Assembly: GCA_032251455.1 (NCBI GenBank)
Contig: JAVVEG010000008.1
Coordinates: 73,065-137,064 of the forward strand
DNA length: 64,000 nucleotides
Source of the DNA: JAVVEG01 sp032251455
GTDB lineage: Bacteria > Pseudomonadota > Gammaproteobacteria > Pseudomonadales > Pseudohongiellaceae
Direction of reading: 5' to 3'
Shown here piece by piece: positions 50,834 through 59,884 of the stretch; the stretch's first letter is position 1; each line of letters starts with the position of its first letter. The position numbers and the translations under genes are program-made. The notes beneath the pieces were generated by a model that saw only the letters and a list, made by a program, of their open reading frames with translations, was not told where the DNA came from and made no database searches.

Positions 50834-53026
50834 ATGAAAAGACAAACTACACCCCTTCAAAAGCGAACAAAAATTGATTCCAGTGAACTGGCAGCAGCCG
50901 ACCTGGCTCCGGATACCAATTCCCAGGATGGCGGGGAAAATTCAGAAATCGATCTCACCGACAGTTCTCTTTATTTGAATCGGGAATTAAGTTATCTGAA
51001 ATTTAATTTGCGGGTGCTGGAACAAGCCAGAGATCCCAGACACCCTTTGTTGGAAAGATTGAAGTTTTTGCTTATTTTCAGTTCCAACCTGGACGAATTC
51101 TATGAAATCCGGGTTTCTGGACTGAAAAAGGAAATGGGTTTGGGGCGGCAAAATCCCGGGCCTGATGGCAAATTCCCGAAACAGGTTTTAACAGAGATCC
51201 ACCAACAAGCAAGGACGGCCCTGCAGGAACAATATCGTATCTTCAATGAAGAACTCCTGCCATCTCTGGCACAGAAAAACATCAGATTTCTGCACCGCCA
51301 TGAATGGAGCGACGCATTGAATGACTGGGCACAAACCTATTTCATGAATGAAATATTGCCTGTAATCAGCCCGTTGGGGCTGGACCCAGCTCACCCATTT
51401 CCTCGACTTGTCAACAAAAGCTTGAATTTTATCCTCTCCCTTGAGGGTAAGGATGCATTTGGTCGGGAAAGTGGATTAGCCATAGTCCCGGCACCGCGCT
51501 CACTGCCTCGCTTGATCAAGATTCCCCAGGACATCATTGGCGAAGGCGACAATTTTGTTTTTCTTTCATCAATTATCCATGCATTTGTTCATGAATTTTT
51601 CCCAGGAATGACGGTAACTGAATGTCATCAGTTCAGAGTGACCCGAAATTCCGATCTTGAAATGTCCAATGTTGAGGTTGAGGATGTAGCCAGTGCCCTG
51701 CAGGGTGAGCTTCATTTGCGGCGTTTTGGTGCCGCCGCAAAACTTGAGGTGGGTGCCGCATGTCCCGAAAATTTGACCAGATTCCTGCTACAAAGATTCA
51801 ATCTTGAAGAAGATGAACTGTTTAGACTTGATGGACCGGTCAACCTGCAAAGACTGATGGCTTTAACAAGCATGATAAATCATCCGGAACTGGCTTTTCC
51901 TCCTTTTTCACCGGGCATGCCTCCCGCACTGGAAGAAGGTAACTGCATGTTTGCCGCAGTTACCAAAGAGGACCAATTACTCCTGCACCCATTCCAATCT
52001 TTCATACCGATCATTGACTGGGTCAGACAAGCAGCCAAAGACCCCGGAGTACTCTCAATCAAACAAACATTGTATCGCACCAATGAATCCTCTGAACTTG
52101 TCGAGGCATTGTCTGAAGCTGCGCGCAATGGGAAGGAAGTAACCGTGGTCATTGAACTGCGGGCGCGTTTTGATGAAAAGGAAAATATCCAGTTTGCAAG
52201 CATTCTTCAGGAGGCCGGCGCTGTTGTGGTTTATGGTGTCATGGGTTACAAAACCCATGCCAAAATGCTGCTCATGGTTCGCCGGGAAGGTGGCAAACTG
52301 AAACGATATGCACACCTGGGTACGGGTAACTACCACCGTAAAACCTCACTCATTTACACTGACTACAGCTTGTTGACCTGTGAGCAGGTTCTTTGTGCTG
52401 ACGTACATAAGGTTTTTCAGCAAATCACTGGAATGGGAAAGCGAATTGTCCCAGATCTGATCGTTCATGCCCCGTTTAAACTGCGAAAAACACTTATCCA
52501 TCTTATCAGACAGGAAAAACAAGCGGCCATTGAAGGCAAGCCGGCACGCATCATAGCCAAGATAAATTCCCTTACCGAACCCGGCATCATCAGAGAACTT
52601 TATTCGGCGTCACGACAAGGCGTTAAAATAGACCTGATTGTCCGTGGCATTTGCTGTCTTCGTCCTGGCGTAAGTGGCATCTCAGAGAATATCCGGGTTA
52701 TTTCTGTGATAGGCCGCTTCCTTGAGCATTCGCGAGTGTATTACTTTGAAAATGCCCAACCACAACTTTACTGCGCAAGTGCGGACTGGATGGAAAGAAA
52801 TTTACTGCATCGAATTGAGATAGCCTTCCCTATACTCAGGAAAAAATGGGTGAATCGTATTCTCGAAGAACTGGAGATGTATCTGGCCGACAGGAAACAA
52901 AGCTGGGAGCTGGCAGCGAATGGCGAATATCACTTGTGTGATCCAATTCCAGGCAGTCCAGCTGAACCAGTTCAGGAACGATTACTCAATCTGTTGTCGC
53001 TCCGTACTTCCATCACGCGGGAATAG
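50834..53026 (+). CDS. ppk1: polyphosphate kinase 1
   Basis: A 730-residue PPK1 that makes polyphosphate from ATP. The N-terminal and head domains include YLNRELSYLKFNLRVLEQA and FSSNLDEFYEIRVSG. The autophosphorylated His is H474 (YKTHAKMLLMVRR), with GTGNYHRKTSLIYTDYSLLT near it. The second phospholipase-D-like motif holds H~635 (RFLEHSRVYYF). Length is slightly over E. coli Ppk (688) because of a 40-residue polar N-terminal extension. It overlaps the convergent ppx stop by 14 bp. Confidence 0.97.
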   Translation: MKRQTTPLQKRTKIDSSELAAADLAPDTNSQDGGENSEIDLTDSSLYLNRELSYLKFNLRVLEQARDPRHPLLERLKFLLIFSSNLDEFYEIRVSGLKKEMGLGRQNPGPDGKFPKQVLTEIHQQARTALQEQYRIFNEELLPSLAQKNIRFLHRHEWSDALNDWAQTYFMNEILPVISPLGLDPAHPFPRLVNKSLNFILSLEGKDAFGRESGLAIVPAPRSLPRLIKIPQDIIGEGDNFVFLSSIIHAFVHEFFPGMTVTECHQFRVTRNSDLEMSNVEVEDVASALQGELHLRRFGAAAKLEVGAACPENLTRFLLQRFNLEEDELFRLDGPVNLQRLMALTSMINHPELAFPPFSPGMPPALEEGNCMFAAVTKEDQLLLHPFQSFIPIIDWVRQAAKDPGVLSIKQTLYRTNESSELVEALSEAARNGKEVTVVIELRARFDEKENIQFASILQEAGAVVVYGVMGYKTHAKMLLMVRREGGKLKRYAHLGTGNYHRKTSLIYTDYSLLTCEQVLCADVHKVFQQITGMGKRIVPDLIVHAPFKLRKTLIHLIRQEKQAAIEGKPARIIAKINSLTEPGIIRELYSASRQGVKIDLIVRGICCLRPGVSGISENIRVISVIGRFLEHSRVYYFENAQPQLYCASADWMERNLLHRIEIAFPILRKKWVNRILEELEMYLADRKQSWELAANGEYHLCDPIPGSPAEPVQERLLNLLSLRTSITRE

Positions 53027-53969
53027 CCGCACCAGGTAAAAAATCGGTGTAATCCCCATCCCTATCTGCATGATGCACCATAAAATCCAGCATACCTTCA
53101 CGCAGGGCTGTCGGACTGAAACTAATGGTATTGATGGCATATGTTTGCATCAAGGCGACCAGGACTGCCCAACCAGAAAGTACCAGATCTCGTCTGTCGT
53201 CCTTAAGGCCAGGCAAAGGCAAATCTGTAGCGATCACGGACAGGATTTGAGGACGCAAAAGCATTAAATCGGAAAAATGGATGCCTTTATTGCCAAAACC
53301 ATTCTCCAGACATATTGCCGTCAGCATCTTGGCTGTGCCAGAGGATGCGTATACTTCTGTAAACGGATAGCGATCTATTTGAGATTTGATACTCTGAAAA
53401 ACAGTGGCTGCCACAGTTACAGCTTCATTCAGACTTTCTGCCAACACTCCCTCATCGGAAACCATCTGTGAAAACCAGCGATCTCGCCAACTGACACAAC
53501 CAACAGGAAGGCTTTCGGTCAAATACTGCTTTCTGCCATTACCGATGATAATCTCGGTACTGCCCCCGCCAATATCAATCACCAACCTATCTGCATTCGA
53601 TGGTGGCAGGCTGGAAACAACACCCGCATATACCAATGTGGCTTCCTGGATACCACTTATGATGGATATCCGGAAACCTATACTTGCAGCCGCCTCGATA
53701 AACTCTCCTGCGTTTGCGGCTACCCGCAGTGCGTTGGTCCCCAATGCCCAATACCGCTGTATCGGGTATCGGTCAACCGCCTGTTTGAAATTTCGTAAAC
53801 ACACCAAGCCTCGCTCAAAAGCCGCATCACTTATCTTCCCGCTGTCAGCCACTCCCTCGCCAAGCTGAACTTTTTCGCTGAAGCGTTCAACGATGTCTAC
53901 CTGACCCTCATTCCAACGGGCAACCAGCAAATGAAAACTGTTGGAACCAAGATCAAGACATGCATACAT
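53013..53969 (-). CDS. short Ppx/GppA-family phosphatase
   Basis: A 318-residue exopolyphosphatase/guanosine pentaphosphatase core: ACLDLGSNSFHLLVARW (phosphate 1), GTNALRVAANAGEFI, ISGIQEATLVYAGV and DIGGGSTEIIIGNG. It lacks the C-terminal HD-like domains of E. coli Ppx (513), as in other short bacterial Ppx proteins. It hydrolyses polyphosphate ends or pppGpp. Convergent overlap with ppk (14 bp) suggests paired control. Start ATG 53969 is the family start. Confidence 0.93.
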   Translation of the reverse strand: MYACLDLGSNSFHLLVARWNEGQVDIVERFSEKVQLGEGVADSGKISDAAFERGLVCLRNFKQAVDRYPIQRYWALGTNALRVAANAGEFIEAAASIGFRISIISGIQEATLVYAGVVSSLPPSNADRLVIDIGGGSTEIIIGNGRKQYLTESLPVGCVSWRDRWFSQMVSDEGVLAESLNEAVTVAATVFQSIKSQIDRYPFTEVYASSGTAKMLTAICLENGFGNKGIHFSDLMLLRPQILSVIATDLPLPGLKDDRRDLVLSGWAVLVALMQTYAINTISFSPTALREGMLDFMVHHADRDGDYTDFLPGAAIPA

Positions 53970-54006
53970 AAGCAACAACTTACTAAGAGGGAAAGCGTTA
54001 TCGCAG

Positions 54007-54471
54007 TTATATCATGGACTGTTGATAATTTTCCAAGCCAACCTTCTCAATCAGTTCCAGTTGGGTTTCCAACCAATCGACATGTTCTTCTTCACTGGCC
54101 AGAATAGATCCCAAAAGATCCCTGCTGACATAATCCTGGATTGATTCTGCATAGGCCATACCTTCTTTCAATGCCGGAATTGCGAGCATTTCAAGCTCAA
54201 GATCACACTGGAGCATTTCCCTGGTATTTTCTCCAATCAACAGCTTGCCCAGGTTTTGCAGGTTGGGGAGGCCTTCAAGAAAGAGAATACGCTCTATCAA
54301 TTGATCGGCATGCTTCATCTCATCAATTGATTCTTCATATTCTTTTTCAGCAAGCTTTGACAGACCCCAGTCTTTATACATCCGCGAATGCAGGAAGTAC
54401 TGGTTGATCGCAATCAGCTCATTGCCAAGGGCTTTATTGAGGTGTCTGACAACTGTTGCATCGGCTTTCAT
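54007..54471 (-). CDS. bfr: bacterioferritin
   Basis: A 154-residue bacterioferritin, 24 of which form an iron-storing shell. Ferroxidase ligands E18, E51, H54, E94-region and EEEHVDW E127/H130 are present, and M52, the haem ligand, is in DEMKHAD with exactly E. coli numbering. ATG 54471 follows GGAG and gives the usual N-terminus. The upstream bfd gene lies 123 bp away in the same direction. Stored iron is released through Bfd. Confidence 0.97.
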   Translation of the reverse strand: MKADATVVRHLNKALGNELIAINQYFLHSRMYKDWGLSKLAEKEYEESIDEMKHADQLIERILFLEGLPNLQNLGKLLIGENTREMLQCDLELEMLAIPALKEGMAYAESIQDYVSRDLLGSILASEEEHVDWLETQLELIEKVGLENYQQSMI

Positions 54472-54594
54472 CATTTTCTCCATGTTTTCGACTCACGATT
54501 ACACAGGGTTAATGTTTTAGCCTGTATTGTCAAGGATAAATTTTGTAAGGTCTTGATATAGATAGGAAATATAAATGATAAGCAGATGCGTTTA

Positions 54595-54789
54595 CTAAGC
54601 AGAAGCCGCATTGCTGAACCCGACCTGGGGCAGGAATTCGGTCAGGATAGTTTTGGCATGTTGCCTGCACTTGCCACATTCTGAAGCAACACCCAATTGA
54701 GCTCTGATCTGAGCGATATCCTTGCACCCGTCACGGCACAAATCTCTAATCTGGTTTTCTGTGATCTGGCGGCAAATACAAACGTACAT
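54595..54789 (-). CDS. bfd: bacterioferritin-associated ferredoxin
   Basis: A 64-residue [2Fe-2S] protein with the four cluster cysteines in the Bfd pattern: C-x-C near the start (MYVCICRQI) and C-x2-C in ASECGKCRQHA. It docks on bacterioferritin and reduces the core to release Fe(II). ATG 54789 follows AGGAG; a longer frame upstream overlaps the promoter. It lies under a predicted Fur-controlled promoter and upstream of bfr. Confidence 0.95.
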   Translation of the reverse strand: MYVCICRQITENQIRDLCRDGCKDIAQIRAQLGVASECGKCRQHAKTILTEFLPQVGFSNAASA

Positions 54790-54813
54790 CAATATGTCTC
54801 CTGAAGGTGGCCA

Positions 54814-54843
54814 ATTATGAATGCAAATGATAATGATTGTCAA
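54814..54843 (-). promoter_or_regulatory. bfd promoter with overlapping Fur box
   Basis: Minus-strand TTGACA (54843-54838), an 18-bp spacer and CATAAT (54819-54814). The spacer and -35 carry GCAAATGATAATGATTGTC (54823-54841), 15 of 19 matches to the Fur consensus. The -10 overlaps the start codon of the divergent glycosyltransferase gene. Confidence 0.75.
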
Positions 54844-56907
54844 CCACCTCTGTATTATGATGCTTTACCCTATGATGGGAATCGCATTTCTTCCATTGCC
54901 TGTACACTTTATAATTCTGCCAAACTGACCAACCAACTGTGTCTCCAGGAATCCAATATCAATATTTCGCCTGCTTCAACCAGACTCAATGCTACCGGGC
55001 TCAATGAACGCCAACTTTTCCGTTTGTTGGTGCTATTGAGTTTCGTGCTTTTTATCGCCAAGCTGTTCTTTGCCTTTAAGCTCGATCTTTACAGCGATGA
55101 GATATTCTACTGGCAAGCATCTACACGCTCCGCTCTCGCTTATACCGATCTTCCGTTTATCACAGCACTGCTGGCAGGTATCGGAAGCATGCTGGGGGGA
55201 AATCATGCTCTGGCCGTCCGCAGTGTTTTCATTCTTTTAGGCACTGCCATGCCCGCACTTGTGTACTGGATGGCCCGTCCTGTGATAACGGCCCGGGAAG
55301 CTTTGATTGCAGCCATTCTAAGCCTGTGTATTCCACTTGGCGGTTTCTTGGGACTGCTTGCTGTCCCGGATGTACCTTTGATCTTTTTGGGCATGTTGTT
55401 TATCGGTTGTTTTGAACGCGCCTCGCGAACGGGACGCCCCTTTCTATGGGTTCTCTGTGGAGCAATTGCCGCCCTGGGTTTGAATACACATTACCGATTC
55501 ATTCTCTATCCTCTGGCAGCCTTGATATTCCTTTGCCTCTGCTCTTCACAGCGCAGACATCTGTTTAGACCAGAATTATGGGTAGCAGTGTTACTCATGG
55601 GCATGGGTTTATTACCGCTGCTGAGTTTCAACCTGAATACTGATCTGAGCGGATTGGAATACCATTTCCAGGACCGGCATCCCTGGCAGTTTCAGGCTGA
55701 AGGTCTTCTTCATCTGTTCAAGCAGGCAGGTCTGGTTACGCCACCACTGTATGCCTTATTCCTGTTTGCTATTTTTATTTCCCTTCGGGATGCTCTTGCT
55801 GGCAATGACCGTAAAGCCCTGTTCCTTTGCTTTGCACTGACCCACCTGATGATATTCCTGTTGGCAGCCCCTTGGGCGGACAATACCCGCACATCCATTC
55901 ATTGGCCACTTGCGGGTTATTTCCCCTTGCTGGTACTGCTTCCGCAGGCACTGATTATGACAAGCCAGTTCTTGCATAAAAAATGTAACCCTGTGCTTGC
56001 TCGGCGTTTATTGTGCGTTATTCCCGCATTGGGTTTTGCAGGCAGTCTGATCGCAATTTCTGGTATTGGCTCACAAGCCTTTCATCGTCAGTTATATCCC
56101 ATACTTGGCGAGGAGATCCTGTCAACCAAAATGGCAGGATGGAAAGAATTCAACCAACAGTTGAGTGAAATCCTTTCCCAGCCTTCTCTGGCAGAAGATA
56201 GTGTCATTATTACTGACAACTACTATACCGCTGCTCAAATTGAGTTTTCAGGCTATAAGCCGGGAACAGTATGGACTCTTGATAATGACAAGGCTGTCCG
56301 TGACGGCAGGAAAACTCAATATCAACTCTGGGAAATGGATGAATCGGCGCTGCATCAGGTGGCGGAACAATGGGCCTTGCTCATTACCGAAGACAGTACA
56401 CTTTCGCTGGATGACAAGACGCTGTTCATGAACCGGGCCTGTACGCACTTTCAGTCGCTTGAGTTGATGGGACAAAGAGAAATCCTTTCCGGGGAGAAAA
56501 GCTATAGTTTTTATATCGGGCAAATAGCATCAACACCGGCTAATCTGGCCGGACCATGTCCATTGCCTTCCCATGCCTGGCTTGATTCGCCAGTGAAGGG
56601 AAGCATTGTCAGTGGCACTATTCAGATCAGCGGCTGGATATTCAATAATGGTGGTGGAATCAAAACGAGTAAAATACTGCTTGATGGCGTTGCAGTGGCA
56701 GAAATCAACAGAACCATAGCCAGACCAGATGTAATCACGATCATGTCGGCCGAACAAGACCCTGCTCAACCCTTTGTCGGTTTTGAATACAGCCTGGATA
56801 CAACAGATTTTGTAAATGGCTGGCACACACTCAGTGTATTTACTGAGGCAGCGTCAGGGGAAAAGCAATTTTTTCGTGAAACCCGGGTGTTGATCAGCAA
56901 CCCTTGA
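54817..56907 (+). CDS. membrane glycosyltransferase (ArnT/PMT-like, GT-C) with C-terminal beta domain
   Basis: A 696-residue GT-C type enzyme using a polyprenyl-phosphate sugar donor. A polar 60-residue start precedes about ten membrane helices (residues 66-440). The first loop carries the catalytic-type acidic pair in LYSDEIFYW, with LPFITALL after it. A periplasmic part follows, ending in a beta-sandwich-like domain (about 575-690, GSIVSGTIQISGWIFNNG). AAGGTGG lies before the ATG at 54817, but the unusual polar start and overlap with the bfd promoter leave the start open. Acceptor unknown. Confidence 0.82.
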   Translation: MNANDNDCQPPLYYDALPYDGNRISSIACTLYNSAKLTNQLCLQESNINISPASTRLNATGLNERQLFRLLVLLSFVLFIAKLFFAFKLDLYSDEIFYWQASTRSALAYTDLPFITALLAGIGSMLGGNHALAVRSVFILLGTAMPALVYWMARPVITAREALIAAILSLCIPLGGFLGLLAVPDVPLIFLGMLFIGCFERASRTGRPFLWVLCGAIAALGLNTHYRFILYPLAALIFLCLCSSQRRHLFRPELWVAVLLMGMGLLPLLSFNLNTDLSGLEYHFQDRHPWQFQAEGLLHLFKQAGLVTPPLYALFLFAIFISLRDALAGNDRKALFLCFALTHLMIFLLAAPWADNTRTSIHWPLAGYFPLLVLLPQALIMTSQFLHKKCNPVLARRLLCVIPALGFAGSLIAISGIGSQAFHRQLYPILGEEILSTKMAGWKEFNQQLSEILSQPSLAEDSVIITDNYYTAAQIEFSGYKPGTVWTLDNDKAVRDGRKTQYQLWEMDESALHQVAEQWALLITEDSTLSLDDKTLFMNRACTHFQSLELMGQREILSGEKSYSFYIGQIASTPANLAGPCPLPSHAWLDSPVKGSIVSGTIQISGWIFNNGGGIKTSKILLDGVAVAEINRTIARPDVITIMSAEQDPAQPFVGFEYSLDTTDFVNGWHTLSVFTEAASGEKQFFRETRVLISNP

Positions 56908-56913
56908 ATGTCT

Positions 56914-57819
56914 TCAGAATGGTTTCAAAACCTCAACAGCCACTTTCCATTCCTCATCATTGGTGTAACGCCAAAGCCTGAGGTAGTTCGTACGAAAACG
57001 TGTACTGCCAGAATTCATCGTGCCATAGGTGTACGCCATTTCTCCCGAGGCTGAGAGGAATCCGCCCATTTGCTCATGTTGCAACAAATCCATCGACAGA
57101 CTGTCATCAAGGAAGTTGCCATAGGCCATGGCTCCTGCCTCTCTGCCAATTGCTGGCGCCATGCCTGGCACATAGATCCGCTGATTCTCAAGTCCAAAGC
57201 TGAGCAGAGCCCTGCGCCCTCCCCGATAATTAATGGCCTCAATGAACCGCGCTTCCGTGTCTGCAACCGCACCAAAACTTGCGTTTCTTATCTGGTTTGT
57301 ATTGGGTGATTCATCGAAAGCTCGGTTGGTTTCTTCCAGACTAGGCACCACATCCAGACTGAGCACGCCAGGGACAGTAATGGCAATATCTACCATCAGC
57401 TCCCAGGTTTTGCCAGTCTGGTGCCAGATTGAAACAAAGTAGCCATGACCACGTTGCTGATCTTCTTGTGTTCTCTGGCTGGTTCGATAGGGACCAGCAG
57501 TAAGCGCCATATCGCCGGCCCTGGAAAAATCAAAATAATGGGCACGTGATTCAATCAAGCGATCCATCGTGAATTTGGGATCCATTTGCAGGTATTCACG
57601 GCGGGCATTGATCGGGCCTTGCCGGAAAATGACCGAATCTTCAGCCAGATGCCTCAAAAAAGTCTCTACAGTTCCATAACGTCTTGATTCTGATGAAAAA
57701 TTACTATCAATTTCGCGTAACGCCTGCCATATATCCTGACGCTCATCCGCCCTTGCGGAATAAGGGAGGAAAGCGAGGAAGAAAACAATTACCAGCTTGA
57801 AAAGTGGTTTTGATTTCAT
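56914..57819 (-). CDS. secreted protein with two NTF2/SnoaL-like domains
   Basis: A 301-residue protein with a signal peptide (FKLVIVFFLAFLPYSARA). Two related halves have the NTF2-like cone pattern: DIWQALREIDSNFSSESRRYG with WELMVDIAITVPG, then ARFIEAINYRGGRRALLSFG with LRLWRYTNDEEWKVAVEVL. Such folds often bind small ligands or act as hydrolases. No catalytic residues can be assigned. It is convergent with the glycosyltransferase (6 bp between stops). Confidence 0.8.
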   Translation of the reverse strand: MKSKPLFKLVIVFFLAFLPYSARADERQDIWQALREIDSNFSSESRRYGTVETFLRHLAEDSVIFRQGPINARREYLQMDPKFTMDRLIESRAHYFDFSRAGDMALTAGPYRTSQRTQEDQQRGHGYFVSIWHQTGKTWELMVDIAITVPGVLSLDVVPSLEETNRAFDESPNTNQIRNASFGAVADTEARFIEAINYRGGRRALLSFGLENQRIYVPGMAPAIGREAGAMAYGNFLDDSLSMDLLQHEQMGGFLSASGEMAYTYGTMNSGSTRFRTNYLRLWRYTNDEEWKVAVEVLKPF

Positions 57820-57941
57820 TGGGCTTATCTGTCTTCAACATGTCAATAAAGTGACCGGAGTATGTAACAATTTATGGCATTCGTATAGCCTGGATACATT
57901 GAATCAGTTGCTATTTATTCCGTCAGGATCGCTTACAAGGA

Positions 57942-59687
57942 TCAGGCACCCAATTTAAACTGGTGTAACAAATCATCCAATGATGACAGTAAATTTTTTA
58001 TATCATCATGATATTGAAGACATTTTTTATAGTCATCGGTATTGAGCCTGCCATCGCTGGCAATTTTTACACTGCTCTTTGCGATTTCATCTGTGACTTC
58101 TGATTGCTGCTGCACAGATGATGCAATAGTCCGGTTCCGGTCGGCGATAAGCGAGACTGATTCAAACACGGAATTCAGCAGCTCATTCGCTGAATTCGCC
58201 GCAATGACACAATCCTTGGACAGGCCGACGCCTGTATCCATGGCAGTTACTATTTCAGATGTGTTGCCCTGAAGGTTTTCGATAATACCGTTGATTTCCT
58301 GGGTTGATGCCTGGGTTTTCTGTGCCAGGCTTCTTACTTCATCAGCAACTACTGCAAACCCCCGCCCCTGATCGCCAGCACGTGCTGCTTCAATAGCTGC
58401 ATTCAGTGCCAGCAGATTGGTCTGGTCAGCAATCCCCCGGATGACATCAAGGACAGAATTCACCTTTTCATTGTGAACGCGCATATCGTGTACTTTTTGC
58501 TGGATGACACCCAGTGAGCTGGAAAGCTCCTCCACTGAAGACCTGGTATCTGCTACAGCCCTGGCTGCTTTCTCCGTGGCCCCATTGGCATTGGCGGCCG
58601 CATCAACACTGGCTTGAGCTCCCTCGGCCACGTCTGAAAGTGATGAGGACAGCTCCGTAGTTGAAGAGGCAAGCATTTCAGTTTCCGTAAGCTGGGCCGT
58701 AGAGCGCTGAGAAGTCCTGGTTATCATGGCGGAAAACTGTTCAGCTTTTTGAGTCACTTCAGTATTGGTCAGTAATACCTGTCGAATCATTGAACTCAGT
58801 TTATCCACAAACGTATTGAAACCTTTGCCCAGTTGGGACAATTCATCTTCCCCACTCTCATCCAGGCGCTGCGAAAGATCCCCGGACCCTTCAGCTATAT
58901 CATCCATATAGGCATTAGCCTTAAGCAGTGGTTGTATGATCGAACGGGTCATCAGATAGGCGCTGCAACAAAGCACGAATAAAATCAGTAGTATGATCAA
59001 TGCTGATTGAAGAGCCCAATTGAAAAAATTTGCTTCGACATCATCCTCATACATCCCATTAATGACAACCCAGCCCCAGGGAGCAAAAAGCTCTGAATAT
59101 ACAGTCTTCAATTCAGCCTGTGGATCGGCCAAAGGATCATCAGCATAAGTCAATAAGCGATAGCCAAAACTGGCTTCAGGCGTGTACATGTATTCAGAAA
59201 ATCCAGTGTAAGAATCCCCCGTGTAGCGACTTATAATTTCGGTCATGCTGGGTGCAGGCTCCCGATAGCCACTTTGTTCCAATCGTTGTGCTTCAGTCAG
59301 ATTACCCGCCTGAGCTCTCACCGTGGCCAGAATTTCAGCATCAGAGCCCGTTGCCAGATCAACCCCACGAAATGGATGGGCCAACAAAAGGCCATGTCGG
59401 TGATAAAGCAGAATGTAGTTACGCTCATCTACCACTGTATTGTTGACTAGAAATCTACCTCTAGCCTTTGCTTCCTGTTCAGTAATCAAGCCGTCTTGAA
59501 CGAGCACATGCAAAGCTTCCAATTGATCGATGATCATTTGCACCTGATTTCTACTGCCATCACGCAACTGATCCATGAATTGCACTCTGGCCTGCAACAA
59601 TAAAGATATGCTTAGTCCAAGTATGGCAAGGACACTCAACCCTACAACAATCCAGACCTTGGCTCTTATTGTCAGATTCGTGATCAT
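57942..59687 (-). CDS. methyl-accepting chemotaxis protein with Cache sensor
   Basis: A 581-residue chemoreceptor. First membrane helix about 9-28, periplasmic single Cache-type domain about 35-205 (RNYILLYHRHGLLLAHPFRG), second helix about 225-248 (ALIILLILFVLCCSAYLMT), HAMP (DDIAEGSGDLSQRLDESGEDEL), then the signalling hairpin with the conserved tip (IRGIADQTNLLALNAAIEAA, RAGDQGRGFAVVADEVRSLA). It senses a small molecule, perhaps an organic acid, and signals to CheA. No che genes are nearby. Confidence 0.95.
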   Translation of the reverse strand: MITNLTIRAKVWIVVGLSVLAILGLSISLLLQARVQFMDQLRDGSRNQVQMIIDQLEALHVLVQDGLITEQEAKARGRFLVNNTVVDERNYILLYHRHGLLLAHPFRGVDLATGSDAEILATVRAQAGNLTEAQRLEQSGYREPAPSMTEIISRYTGDSYTGFSEYMYTPEASFGYRLLTYADDPLADPQAELKTVYSELFAPWGWVVINGMYEDDVEANFFNWALQSALIILLILFVLCCSAYLMTRSIIQPLLKANAYMDDIAEGSGDLSQRLDESGEDELSQLGKGFNTFVDKLSSMIRQVLLTNTEVTQKAEQFSAMITRTSQRSTAQLTETEMLASSTTELSSSLSDVAEGAQASVDAAANANGATEKAARAVADTRSSVEELSSSLGVIQQKVHDMRVHNEKVNSVLDVIRGIADQTNLLALNAAIEAARAGDQGRGFAVVADEVRSLAQKTQASTQEINGIIENLQGNTSEIVTAMDTGVGLSKDCVIAANSANELLNSVFESVSLIADRNRTIASSVQQQSEVTDEIAKSSVKIASDGRLNTDDYKKCLQYHDDIKNLLSSLDDLLHQFKLGA

Positions 59688-59884
59688 ACCAGCCCTCTTT
59701 TCTAACTCACTTTATGATTTACATCTCCTATCTGCTTAGCGGCCATAATTTGTGATTCATTAATTTGTCATCTTGATCTATCACGAGACTGCCACGGCGG
59801 GAAGGTGACTATCACCAAAGTTGACTTGAAAAGCCTTATTGAGTGAAGTAGTCTGCAGCGAGAAGGAATGAACATTGAGATCTC

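Noticed and set aside
53013..53978. Ppx gene truncated at the 3' end
   Set aside because: Short Ppx/GppA proteins of about 300-320 residues are a normal bacterial form, and the convergent overlap with intact ppk1 shows no sign of deletion.
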